Positions 1 to 6,009 of a stretch of 6,547 bases of DNA are shown here, one piece after another (within the stretch, counting starts at the first letter, position 1; every line of letters begins with the position of its first letter). Source of the DNA: an uncultured Oscillospiraceae bacterium (GTDB lineage: Bacteria; Bacillota; Clostridia; Oscillospirales; Acutalibacteraceae); contig URYV01000086.1 in the NCBI GenBank assembly GCA_900552285.1, forward strand, positions 1 through 6,547, written 5' to 3'. Position numbers and translations under genes: made by a program. The notes below the pieces were generated by a model that was not told the origin of the DNA, made no database searches, and saw only the letters and a program-made list of their open reading frames with translations.

Positions 1-1
1 C

Positions 2-1471
2 CTATCATGCCGGCATGGAAGTGACGGCGTGGTCCCCCGTGACCATCACCTGCACAACAAAAATGCCGATCCCGTGGTTATCTACGGCGCGGGAGAGACC
101 GGCACCTATCTTCTTAAAAAAATCAACGGACATCCCGAAATGAACATGAGGGTCGTGGCTCTCATGGACGACGACGCGTCCCTCCACGGCAGGAAAATCG
201 AGGGAGTTAAAATCGTCGGCGGAAAGGACAAGCTCAACGACACCATTACAAATATGGGCGTAAAGCAGGTCGTTATCGCCATTCCCACGGCCGAGCGTGA
301 GACCATTCTCGGCATACTCGACATATGCAAAAAGCATAATTGCCGCACCCGCCGTTTCGGAACCATCGAGGAATCGGACAGCGAGCCAAAAAACATGGTC
401 ATGAGAGAGATAAATCTCGAACAGCTGCTCCACCGCAACAGCGTTTCCCTCAACATGGATGTTGTGGAAAATTTCATAAAGGACAAGGTTGTGCTTGTCA
501 CCGGCGGCGCAGGCTCGATAGGCAGCGAAATTTGCCGTCAGGTGCTTCGTTTCGGCTGCAAAAAGCTTGTGGTTGTCGATTTCAACGAAAACGGTCTTTT
601 CTTTGTCGATAACGAGTTTAAGCAGAATTACGCCGGTAAATTTGTCGTCCGTCTCGGCTCCATTCGTGACAGAGCCAGAATAACCGAGATTTTTGACGAA
701 TTCAATCCCGAAATAGTGTTTCATGCGGCGGCTCACAAACACGTCCCCATGATGGAGATAAATCCGAGAGAAGCCATAAAGAACAACGTCATGGGAACGG
801 TCAACGTTTGTCAGGTTGCCATAATGCACGGCGTTAAAAAGTTTATAACCATTTCCACCGACAAGGCGGTCAACCCCACCAACATCATGGGCGCCTCCAA
901 GCGCATAACCGAGCTTGTCATGCAGATGATGGACACCGTGTCCGACACCGATTTTGCCGCCGTGCGTTTCGGAAACGTGCTCGGCTCAAACGGCAGCGTC
1001 GTGCCCTTCTTCAGAGACCAAATTGCAAAGGGCGGCCCCGTCACAGTCACCCACCCCGAAATGCGCCGCTATTTTATGACCATTCCCGAGGCCTGCCAGC
1101 TCGTGCTTGAGGCGGGAGCCATGGCAAAGGGCGGAGAAATATTCGTTCTCGATATGGGTCAGCCGGTGCTTATAAGCGACCTTGCAAAGGATATGATCCG
1201 TCTTTCGGGATTTGAACCGGACAAGGACATAAAGATCATATATACGGGCCTTCGTCCCGGTGAAAAGCTGTTTGAGGAAATCAGCCTTGCCGACGAGGAC
1301 GTCGACCGCACTTCAAACAAGAAGATTATGATTATGAAGCCCATGGCCTTTGACGAATCGTGGCTTGCCTCAACCATAAAGGAGCTTGAGGCCTCGGTTA
1401 AGGAAGAGGACATTCATGTGATGTTTGATCTGGTAAGGGAGCTTGTTCCCACCTTTAATCACAAGGCATAG
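2..1471 (+). CDS. UDP-sugar 4,6-dehydratase, polysaccharide biosynthesis protein (PglF/WbpM/CapD type), 5' partial
   Basis: Dehydratase/epimerase of the short-chain dehydrogenase (SDR) superfamily. The family converts UDP-GlcNAc (or a related UDP-sugar) to the 4-keto-6-deoxy form for surface glycans or glycoproteins. Counting from the GTG at 29, a first nucleotide-binding fold has GAGETG at residues 20-25. A second, catalytic Rossmann fold has GGAGSIG at 159-165, STDK at 276-279, a MGASK segment at 287-291 and GLRPGEKL at 407-414. Thr277, Asp278, Lys279 and Lys291 align with the catalytic residues of FlaA1, but the usual tyrosine is Met287, as in the large WbpM-like members. Family members of this layout have about 600 residues with an N-terminal membrane region of roughly 130 residues. 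That region is missing here, and the frame stays open to the left edge, so the gene almost certainly begins outside the window. The GTG at 29 has no good ribosome site and is probably internal. The sugar transferase follows after 15 nt, which suggests one operon. The exact sugar substrate is inferred. Confidence 0.93.
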   Translation, partial: LSCRHGSDGVVPRDHHLHNKNADPVVIYGAGETGTYLLKKINGHPEMNMRVVALMDDDASLHGRKIEGVKIVGGKDKLNDTITNMGVKQVVIAIPTAERETILGILDICKKHNCRTRRFGTIEESDSEPKNMVMREINLEQLLHRNSVSLNMDVVENFIKDKVVLVTGGAGSIGSEICRQVLRFGCKKLVVVDFNENGLFFVDNEFKQNYAGKFVVRLGSIRDRARITEIFDEFNPEIVFHAAAHKHVPMMEINPREAIKNNVMGTVNVCQVAIMHGVKKFITISTDKAVNPTNIMGASKRITELVMQMMDTVSDTDFAAVRFGNVLGSNGSVVPFFRDQIAKGGPVTVTHPEMRRYFMTIPEACQLVLEAGAMAKGGEIFVLDMGQPVLISDLAKDMIRLSGFEPDKDIKIIYTGLRPGEKLFEEISLADEDVDRTSNKKIMIMKPMAFDESWLASTIKELEASVKEEDIHVMFDLVRELVPTFNHKA

Positions 1472-1486
1472 AAAGGCGAGAATTAA

Positions 1487-2176
1487 ATGATACGGCAATT
1501 CGACCGTCTCCCCGATGCGGTTCGGCTTGAGGAAGTGAGACCCTATTTCGAAAGTCTGAGCAAAAAGAGATTTCAGCTTTTTTTAAAAAGGCTTTTCGAC
1601 ATTGCGGTCGCGCTTATTGTGCTTGTTGTGCTTTCACCGATTTTCCTTGTTGCCGCCGTTTCCGTTGCGGTGAGCTCCAAGGGCCCCGTTTTTTATCTTC
1701 AGCAGCGCGTCGGGCTTTACGGCAAGCCCTTTAAGATAATAAAATTCCGAACCATGGTTACCGACGCCGACAAAAAGGGCGCGCAGATAACCGTCGGAGG
1801 GCGCGACCCGCGCATAACTTCCGTCGGATATGTGCTGAGAAAGACAAGCGTCGACGAGCTCCCCCAAATGATAAACATTCTCAAGGGAGACATGAGCCTT
1901 GTGGGCACCCGCCCCGAGGTCAAGCGATATGTTGACGAATATACCCCGGAAATGATGGCAAGTCTGTTGCTTCGCCCGGGTGTCACGGGGCAGTCGAGCC
2001 TTAAATACAGCTGTGAAAATGATATGCTTAAGGACGCCGACGATCCCGAGCGGTTTTACATCGAGGAAATTCTCCCCGACAAAATGGCCATCAACCTTGA
2101 TTACACCATGAATTTTTCGGTGGGTCTCGACCTTAAAATACTTTGCAAAACCGCCGTTTGTGTTTTCAAGCGGTAG
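1487..2176 (+). CDS. Undecaprenyl-phosphate sugar-1-phosphate transferase (PglC/WcaJ-type bacterial sugar transferase)
   Basis: Monotopic phosphoglycosyl transferase that moves a sugar-1-phosphate from a UDP-sugar to undecaprenyl phosphate at the inner face of the membrane, the first step of building a lipid-linked glycan. At 229 residues it is near the size of the PglC-type catalytic core plus a short N-terminal extension, and lacks the long multi-pass N-terminus of WbaP/WcaJ. Visible features in order: KRLFD at 34-38; a hydrophobic re-entrant helix at about 36-62 broken by Ser50-Pro51; KFRTM at 86-90; the catalytic Asp123-Glu124 dyad in VDELPQ; and GDMSLVGTRPE at 134-144. The last motif has Thr where many relatives have Pro. 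A purine-rich AAAGGCGAG lies just upstream of the ATG. The gene sits 15 nt after the dehydratase gene and is followed by a terminator, so the two probably act in sequence on the same sugar. Which sugar is transferred cannot be told from sequence. Confidence 0.95.
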   Translation: MIRQFDRLPDAVRLEEVRPYFESLSKKRFQLFLKRLFDIAVALIVLVVLSPIFLVAAVSVAVSSKGPVFYLQQRVGLYGKPFKIIKFRTMVTDADKKGAQITVGGRDPRITSVGYVLRKTSVDELPQMINILKGDMSLVGTRPEVKRYVDEYTPEMMASLLLRPGVTGQSSLKYSCENDMLKDADDPERFYIEEILPDKMAINLDYTMNFSVGLDLKILCKTAVCVFKR

Positions 2177-2186
2177 AGCTGTTGAT

Positions 2187-2192
2187 TATTAT
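2187..2192 (+). promoter_or_regulatory. Possible -10 box for the WYL regulator gene
   Basis: TATTAT at 2187-2192 matches TATAAT at five of six positions, and a weak TTTTCA (2163-2168) lies 18 nt upstream as a possible -35. Transcription would start near 2199, so the mRNA would open with the terminator-like hairpin. This is the only plausible local promoter I found for the regulator gene. The support is weak. Confidence 0.25.
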
Positions 2193-2195
2193 TCG

Positions 2196-2233
2196 AGCGA
2201 ATTTTGAAACCTTGTTTTGAAATTCGCTTTTTT
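2196..2233 (+). terminator. Intrinsic terminator after the sugar transferase gene
   Basis: A 15-bp stem pairs 2196-2210 with 2214-2228 around a 3-nt CTT loop. Thirteen pairs are Watson-Crick and two are G-U in RNA. A run of six T (2228-2233) follows directly. This is a classic rho-independent terminator for the glycan genes. It is unusual in that the T run abuts the AGGAGGA ribosome site of the next gene, leaving no room for a separate promoter between them. Confidence 0.85.
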
Positions 2234-2240
2234 AGGAGGA
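2234..2240 (+). promoter_or_regulatory. Ribosome binding site that sets the WYL gene start
   Basis: AGGAGGA lies 6 nt before the ATG at 2247, an ideal spacing. An upstream in-frame TTG at 2217 lies inside the terminator stem and has no ribosome site, so the ATG at 2247 is preferred. Confidence 0.85.
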
Positions 2241-2246
2241 AAAACC

Positions 2247-3248
2247 ATGGCGGGAAATTCTTCGCAAAAGCAAAAGCTGCTTCATGTGGCCGATATTTTG
2301 AATAAAAAGACCGACGAACAGCATCCGCTGACCGCCGACGAAATTGTTGCCGAGCTTGAGAAACGGGGAATTTTTGCCGAGCGTAAATCGGTTTACTCCG
2401 ACATACAGGAGCTTCGGGATTTCGGCCTCGACATTTTAAAGACCCGTTCGGTCAAAAGCGGGTTTTACCTCGTGTCGCGGGATTGGGACCCGGTGGAAAT
2501 AAGGCTGCTGTGCGACGCCGTGCTGTCGGCCGAATTTATCACGGGCAACAAGAGTCGGGAGCTTGTGGACAATCTGTGCGGCTCTTTAAGCGAAAATCAG
2601 GGCGCCGAAATAAAAAAGCAGCTTTTCCTCGAAAACCGCAAAAAGGAAAAAAACGAAGAGATATATTATAACATAGACAAAATTCAGCGGGCCATTTCGG
2701 AGAGCAGGAAAATCCATTGCACCTACCGCCGCCGCAAGGCTCAGTGGGGAGGTAAAATCGCCACCGAGTCGAAGGAATTCACCGTCAGCCCCTATGCTCT
2801 GCTTTGGGAGGACGACCGCTATTATCTCATAGGAAACAACGAAAAATACGACAATCTCATGCATCTTCGCCTCGACCGCATAAAATCGGCCGAAATAACC
2901 GACAGTCCCTCCCGCAGCTTTGAGGAGGTTTCGGAATATAAAAATACCTTTGACGTGGCCGACTATGCGAGAAAAATCTCCAACGCCTTCGGAGGAAAGA
3001 CCGAAACGGTGGAGCTTAAATGCAAAAACGAAATGCTGGAGCAGATGTTTGACCGATTCGGGGACGACATTCGCATAAGAGCGCTTTCCGACGGCTGTTT
3101 CACATTCAAGGTGTCCATGGCGCAAAGCGCGGGGCTGACTGCCGATATTGTCAGCTTCGGCGATTCGGTTGAGGTTCTGCGCCCCGAGAGTTTAAGAAAA
3201 TCCGTGCTTGAAGCGGCCGAAAAGATCTGCCGTCTCTATAAAAAATAA
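2247..3248 (+). CDS. HTH and WYL domain transcriptional regulator
   Basis: Cytoplasmic DNA-binding regulator of 333 residues, close to the usual length of the family. The N-terminal part (about 8-75) is a winged helix-turn-helix: LTADEIVAELE leads into a recognition helix around ERKSVYSDIQELRDFG (45-60). The WYL domain covers about 140-215, with the CTYRRRK strand at 158-164 and the signature SPYALLWEDDRYYLIG at 181-196, ending in LRLDRI. The name-giving WYL appears here as YYL. A C-terminal extension (about 255-330) ending in the VEVLRPESLRKSV segment fits the WCX region common in these proteins. WYL domains are thought to sense ligands, in some cases nucleic acids. The gene stands alone between two terminators, so its target is unknown; there is no phage-defence gene beside it. 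Start chosen from the AGGAGGA site. Confidence 0.92.
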   Translation: MAGNSSQKQKLLHVADILNKKTDEQHPLTADEIVAELEKRGIFAERKSVYSDIQELRDFGLDILKTRSVKSGFYLVSRDWDPVEIRLLCDAVLSAEFITGNKSRELVDNLCGSLSENQGAEIKKQLFLENRKKEKNEEIYYNIDKIQRAISESRKIHCTYRRRKAQWGGKIATESKEFTVSPYALLWEDDRYYLIGNNEKYDNLMHLRLDRIKSAEITDSPSRSFEEVSEYKNTFDVADYARKISNAFGGKTETVELKCKNEMLEQMFDRFGDDIRIRALSDGCFTFKVSMAQSAGLTADIVSFGDSVEVLRPESLRKSVLEAAEKICRLYKK

Positions 3249-3263
3249 TCTTTAAAAAACAGC

Positions 3264-3298
3264 AAAGCTCCCTCAAAAATTCTTTGAGGGAGCTTTTT
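3264..3298. terminator. Shared terminator between convergent WYL and DegV genes
   Basis: A perfect 14-bp stem pairs 3264-3277 with 3283-3296 around a 5-nt loop. Five T (3294-3298) follow on the plus strand. On the minus strand the hairpin is followed by T-rich sequence with a T run about five bases away, so it probably also ends the DegV transcript, less strongly. It lies 15 nt after the WYL stop and about 25 nt beyond the DegV stop. Confidence 0.93.
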
Positions 3299-3323
3299 CT
3301 TATGACAAGCCGCAAACGTCGAC

Positions 3324-4187
3324 TTATAATATTTTATTGTTGCCGTAGAAAAACAGCGCCACCGTTCCGGGGCCTACATGGGAGCCGGTCACAGGCTCAT
3401 AATAAACGGTCATGCTCTTTCCGATAAAACCCTTTTCTCTGAGCAGCTCAAGAAGATATGTCGCCGCATCGGGATTGTCGGCATGGGCGATTCCCACGGG
3501 CGCCGCCTTGTCAAGAACCTGCGCCTCATATCGGTCGGCGAGAGCGGAAAGGGCGGCCTTTGCGCCTCTGACCTTGCCGTACATGACGATTTTTCCGTGG
3601 CTGTTGCCTCTGAGAAGAGGGCGGATGTTGAGCAGCGAGCCGATAAGGGCCACGGGACCCGAAACCCTGCCCGTGCGCTTGAGATAATTTATGTCGTCAA
3701 CGGTGAGACATTGGCACATTTTCGGAATGCGGCGGCGGATTTTTTCGGCCACCTCGGAAGCGGTCATGCCGCGGTCAAGATACATGGCTGCGTCAAGCAC
3801 CAAAAAGCCCTCGCCGAGAGAGGCGGCCACCGAGTCGACTATTTCCACCGTCCGCTCGGGAAAACGCTCTCTTAATTCTTCGGCGACGTTTTCGGCCATG
3901 TTTATGGAACCGCTCAGTCCCGACGACATTCCCACATAAAGAACGTCATGACCCTCCTCGAGAGCCTTTTCAAAATAGCTTTCAAAGGTACCGGGGTTTA
4001 TCATGGAGGTGTTGACCACGCGGCCGTTTCTCATTTCGTCATAAAAGCTCTTGCCGTCAAAATCCGACAGGGCGAGATTTTCGTCGCTGTCCTCGTAAAA
4101 ATATGAATAGGGAATGACCTTGATGTTGTGCTTCTGATATGCTTCCTTCGGAAGATTGGCCGAAGTGTCAGTAAAAAGTACAGTCAT
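3324..4187 (-). CDS. DegV family protein, probable fatty-acid-binding FakB-type protein
   Basis: Cytosolic DegV-fold protein of 287 residues, the normal family length. In Bacillota the best-studied members (FakB) bind a free fatty acid and present it to the kinase FakA to make acyl-phosphate for phospholipid synthesis. Family landmarks in order: TDTSANLP at 6-13; NTSMINPGTF at 59-68, where the family has its TS(Q/M)P-like ligand loop; MSSGLSGS at 87-94; DSVAASLGEG at 118-127; DDINYLKRTGRVSG at 164-177; LNIRPLL at 186-192; and GSHVGPGTVALFFYG at 268-282. Thr60/Ser61, Ser88/Ser89 and His270 lie where FakB proteins hold the acid group. The start at 4187 is chosen because AGAGGA lies 6 nt upstream; an in-frame ATG 15 codons earlier (4232) adds residues unlike the family. 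No fakA is visible nearby, so the exact ligand is open. Confidence 0.94.
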   Translation of the reverse strand: MTVLFTDTSANLPKEAYQKHNIKVIPYSYFYEDSDENLALSDFDGKSFYDEMRNGRVVNTSMINPGTFESYFEKALEEGHDVLYVGMSSGLSGSINMAENVAEELRERFPERTVEIVDSVAASLGEGFLVLDAAMYLDRGMTASEVAEKIRRRIPKMCQCLTVDDINYLKRTGRVSGPVALIGSLLNIRPLLRGNSHGKIVMYGKVRGAKAALSALADRYEAQVLDKAAPVGIAHADNPDAATYLLELLREKGFIGKSMTVYYEPVTGSHVGPGTVALFFYGNNKIL

Positions 4188-4193
4188 AAAAAA

Positions 4194-4199
4194 TCCTCT
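4194..4199 (-). promoter_or_regulatory. Ribosome binding site that sets the DegV gene start
   Basis: Read on the minus strand, AGAGGA precedes the ATG at 4187 by a run of six T. This places the start 15 codons inside the longest open frame and gives a protein that begins directly with the conserved first strand, as DegV proteins do. Confidence 0.8.
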
Positions 4200-4211
4200 T
4201 TCCGATTTCTC

Positions 4212-4225
4212 TCGGGCTTGCCCGA
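4212..4225. repeat. Short GC-rich palindrome in the DegV leader
   Basis: TCGGGC-TT-GCCCGA: two perfect 6-bp arms with a 2-nt centre, in an AT-rich leader 25 nt before the DegV start codon. It could be an operator half-site pair for a dimeric repressor. As an RNA hairpin it would need to open its innermost pair. Chance occurrence is possible. Confidence 0.4.
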
Positions 4226-4490
4226 CAAACAAAGCCTATCACAATAATCATATATTATCAACCTACTGAGCAAATTTCTTTTTCTATTAAAAAAACACGC
4301 CCGGTAGAGAATTTTTTCGGACTATACCGTGGGTAGAGTCCCAGCGTTCATGCGGGATACAGAGATTTTTTGGCGCAAAGGGAGGCTTTTGGGAAAAACG
4401 GCTTTAAAAAGTAATGCTTCGCCGAGGTAAAATTTATTTTTGCGAAAAAAGGCGAAAAATAAAAAAACGGACAAAAAAAGGTTTCCTTTT
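4226..4490. other. AT-rich divergent intergenic region between the DegV gene and rlmB
   Basis: The full gap between the two divergent starts (4188-4546) is about 360 nt and holds no convincing gene. On the DegV side, TATGAT on the minus strand (4252-4247) is a possible -10 box, but I find no good -35 at normal distance. The centre holds two copies of GGTAGAG (4303-4309, 4332-4338), a small TGGG/CCCA hairpin (4330-4343) and a 6-bp inverted repeat TTCGCC/GGCGAA (near 4420-4456). The right part is rich in A runs just upstream of the rlmB promoter. Minus-strand open frames crossing this area have no ribosome sites or family resemblance. I find no riboswitch or T-box I can name. Confidence 0.5.
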
Positions 4491-4496
4491 GTAATG

Positions 4497-4524
4497 TTGT
4501 GTGCTATTATATATTGTGTATAAT
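4497..4524 (+). promoter_or_regulatory. Sigma-A type promoter of rlmB
   Basis: A perfect TATAAT at 4519-4524 is preceded, 16 nt upstream, by TTGTGT at 4497-4502, a three-of-six match to TTGACA. A-runs at about 4456-4480 lie where an UP element would sit. Transcription would start near 4531, giving a leader of only about 16 nt, just enough for the GAGGGA ribosome site at 4533-4538. Confidence 0.7.
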
Positions 4525-4546
4525 AATATGATGAGGGACAAGATGT

Positions 4547-5302
4547 ATGGAAAAAACTGAGCTTGAAAACAAGGTAAGAGAGGACGTTGTCTGCGGTATA
4601 AATCCCGTGATCGAGGCGCTTCGTTCGGGAAAAGAAATCGAAAGCCTGCTTGTTTCGGGCAAAAAGGACAACGGAAAAATCGCAAGAATACTTGCCGAGT
4701 GTGCAAAGCGCAGCATAATCGTCAAGGAGGTTTCGCCCAAAAAGCTGGACTTTCTTTGCGGGCACACGGCTCATCAGGGCGTGGCGCTGACCCTTTCGTC
4801 GGCGCGTTACTTTACGGTCGATGAAATTTTGGAATATGCAAAAAGCAGAGATGAAGCCCCGTTTATTGTGGTTTGCGACGAAATCGAGGACCCGCACAAC
4901 ATGGGCGCCATTATAAGAACGGCCGAGTGCGCGGGGGTTCACGGCATAATCGTTCCCAAAAGGAGGAGCGCTCCTCTCGGGTTCACCGCCTCCAAAACCT
5001 CGGCGGGAGCTCTCGAACACATGAAAATCGCAAAGGTGGCAAATCTTGCCTCCGAAATCGACCGACTCAAGGCCGAGGGTCTTTGGGTCTACGGAGCCGA
5101 CATGGACGGCCGCGACTATCGGGAAACGGATTTTTCGGGCGGCTGCGTGCTTGTGATCGGAAACGAGGGCAAGGGGCTCGGACGTCTTGTAAGGGAAAAA
5201 TGCGACGTCATTGTAAGTCTGCCCATGAAAGGTAAGATAAATTCCCTGAACGCGTCGGTTGCGGCGGGAATTCTCATGTATAAAGCGGCCGAAAAAAGAT
5301 AA
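4547..5302 (+). CDS. rlmB: 23S rRNA (guanosine-2'-O-)methyltransferase RlmB, TrmH/SpoU family
   Basis: SAM-dependent SPOUT-class methyltransferase that adds a methyl group to a ribose 2'-OH in RNA; RlmB members act on G2251 of 23S rRNA (E. coli numbering) in the peptidyl-transferase region. The 251 residues match the usual RlmB length. The N-terminal substrate-binding domain (about 12-85) begins with VCGINPVIEAL and ends at HQGVALTL. The knotted catalytic domain has all three SpoU motifs: DEIEDPHNMGAIIRTAE at 111-127 (Asn118, Arg124, Glu127), VIGNEGKGLG at 203-212, and SLPMKGKINSLNASVA at 224-239. The ATG at 4547 has GAGGGA 8 nt upstream and is the first gene behind a good promoter. No terminator follows; the next frame starts 20 nt later, so they are probably co-transcribed. 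Assignment to rlmB rather than another TrmH-like enzyme rests on the N-terminal domain and length. Confidence 0.9.
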   Translation: MEKTELENKVREDVVCGINPVIEALRSGKEIESLLVSGKKDNGKIARILAECAKRSIIVKEVSPKKLDFLCGHTAHQGVALTLSSARYFTVDEILEYAKSRDEAPFIVVCDEIEDPHNMGAIIRTAECAGVHGIIVPKRRSAPLGFTASKTSAGALEHMKIAKVANLASEIDRLKAEGLWVYGADMDGRDYRETDFSGGCVLVIGNEGKGLGRLVREKCDVIVSLPMKGKINSLNASVAAGILMYKAAEKR

Positions 5303-5322
5303 AACGAAAGGAAACAGGCGGT

Positions 5323-6006
5323 ATGGATAAAGAAAGGCTTAATCTTGAGCTGGAAATAGACAATATTTTAAGTGAATTTTCCAAAAAAAAGGCCGCTTCT
5401 CAGCAGCCCGCCCGAAAGGTTTCGGACAACACCATAAACATGCTGCTTGAGGATATTCTGAAGGAAAGCGGAAAGTCCGACGGGAGTGTTTTGCAAAAAA
5501 AGACGGCCGTTTCCTTTGACGGCACGCAAAAGGCGCAAAAACCCGTTGCCGTTCAAGAGCAAAAGACCCGGCAGGAAAAGACGGAAAAAGGAGCAAACGC
5601 CGCGGACGGAAAAACGATTGCCGTAAAGCTTTCCGACATCGAAAGCGTGCAGAAGCTCGGTTTTATCCCGGAGGCGCAGAACGATATGATCTTCTCCGTC
5701 ATCTGTGAGGAACTGGGACTTTTCGGCGCAATCTGCCTGATCCTTTTATACCTGCTGATAATCTGGAGATTTATGGTGATAGCGAACAATGCAGCAGATC
5801 TCTACGGGGCGCTGCTTGTGGTCGGCATCATGGCGCATATTTCCATCCAGGTGGTTTTGAATATTGCCGTTGTGACCAACACCATTCCGAATACCGGGAT
5901 TTCCCTTCCGTTTGTCAGTTACGGTGGAACCTCCATTCTGTTTCTGCTCTCGGAAATGGGGCTTGCGCTGTCCGTGTCAAGGGGAATAAAGTTTGAGGTT
6001 ACCTAA
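5323..6006 (+). CDS. ftsW: Chimeric frame: unknown hydrophilic N-terminus joined to C-terminal part of cell-division protein FtsW
   Basis: One uninterrupted frame of 227 codons made of two unlike parts. Residues 1-106 are hydrophilic, rich in Lys, Gln, Glu and Ser, with two short amphipathic stretches (about 7-20 and 36-48) and no membrane segment or recognised domain. From about residue 107 it reads as the end of a SEDS glycan polymerase: VQKLGFIPEAQNDMIFSVI at 109-127, with Asp121 at the place of the conserved SEDS extracellular-loop aspartate, then EELGLFGA, membrane segments at about 131-150, 160-184 and 201-217, and TGISLPFVSYGGTS at 191-204. FtsW normally has about 370-400 residues and ten membrane segments; the first two-thirds are absent, so this could not polymerise glycan alone. 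The start has GAAAGGA 10 nt upstream and follows rlmB by 20 nt. ftsQ follows after 3 nt, which supports FtsW over RodA or SpoVE. Codon use also changes at the join. Confidence 0.8.
   Translation: MDKERLNLELEIDNILSEFSKKKAASQQPARKVSDNTINMLLEDILKESGKSDGSVLQKKTAVSFDGTQKAQKPVAVQEQKTRQEKTEKGANAADGKTIAVKLSDIESVQKLGFIPEAQNDMIFSVICEELGLFGAICLILLYLLIIWRFMVIANNAADLYGALLVVGIMAHISIQVVLNIAVVTNTIPNTGISLPFVSYGGTSILFLLSEMGLALSVSRGIKFEVT
5630..5660. other. Probable junction between two sequences of different origin
   Basis: FtsW homology begins abruptly near codon 107 (base 5641). Everything before it belongs with the rlmB side, and everything after it belongs with a division-gene cluster. By hand count, both prolines before the join are CCC, while all three in the FtsW part are CCG. 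No insertion sequence, att-like repeat or tRNA is visible here. The exact breakpoint cannot be placed from one sequence; 5630-5660 is where the FtsW-like reading takes over. Confidence 0.6.
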
Positions 6007-6009
6007 AGT

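Noticed and set aside
29..31. GTG as the true start of the dehydratase gene
   Set aside because: The frame stays open to the window edge, no good ribosome site precedes it, and proteins with this two-fold layout normally have an N-terminal membrane region, so the gene is more likely cut by the edge.
5..829. Long minus-strand open frame of 274 codons opposite the dehydratase gene
   Set aside because: It lies wholly antisense to a gene with clear dehydratase motifs, has no ribosome site or family resemblance, and is explained by the plus-strand codon bias keeping that frame free of stops.
1909..1918. VGTRP in place of VGPRP as a defect in the sugar transferase
   Set aside because: The Thr form occurs in a recognised subset of these transferases, and the catalytic Asp-Glu dyad and the KFRTM motif are intact.
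2217..2219. TTG start adding ten codons to the WYL regulator
   Set aside because: It sits inside the terminator stem without a ribosome site, while the ATG at 2247 has an ideal AGGAGGA.
2247..3248. WYL protein as a marker of a phage-defence island
   Set aside because: WYL regulators do occur beside defence genes, but the neighbours here are glycan, lipid and rRNA genes; no nuclease, methylase, Cas or toxin gene is present.
4188..4232. ATG at 4232 as the DegV gene start
   Set aside because: The extra 15 residues do not resemble DegV N-termini, and AGAGGA is correctly spaced for the ATG at 4187.
4322..5020. Minus-strand open frame of 232 codons crossing the rlmB start and the intergenic region
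   Set aside because: It is antisense to rlmB for most of its length, runs through AT-rich intergenic DNA with low-complexity Phe/Lys residues, and has no recognisable domain.
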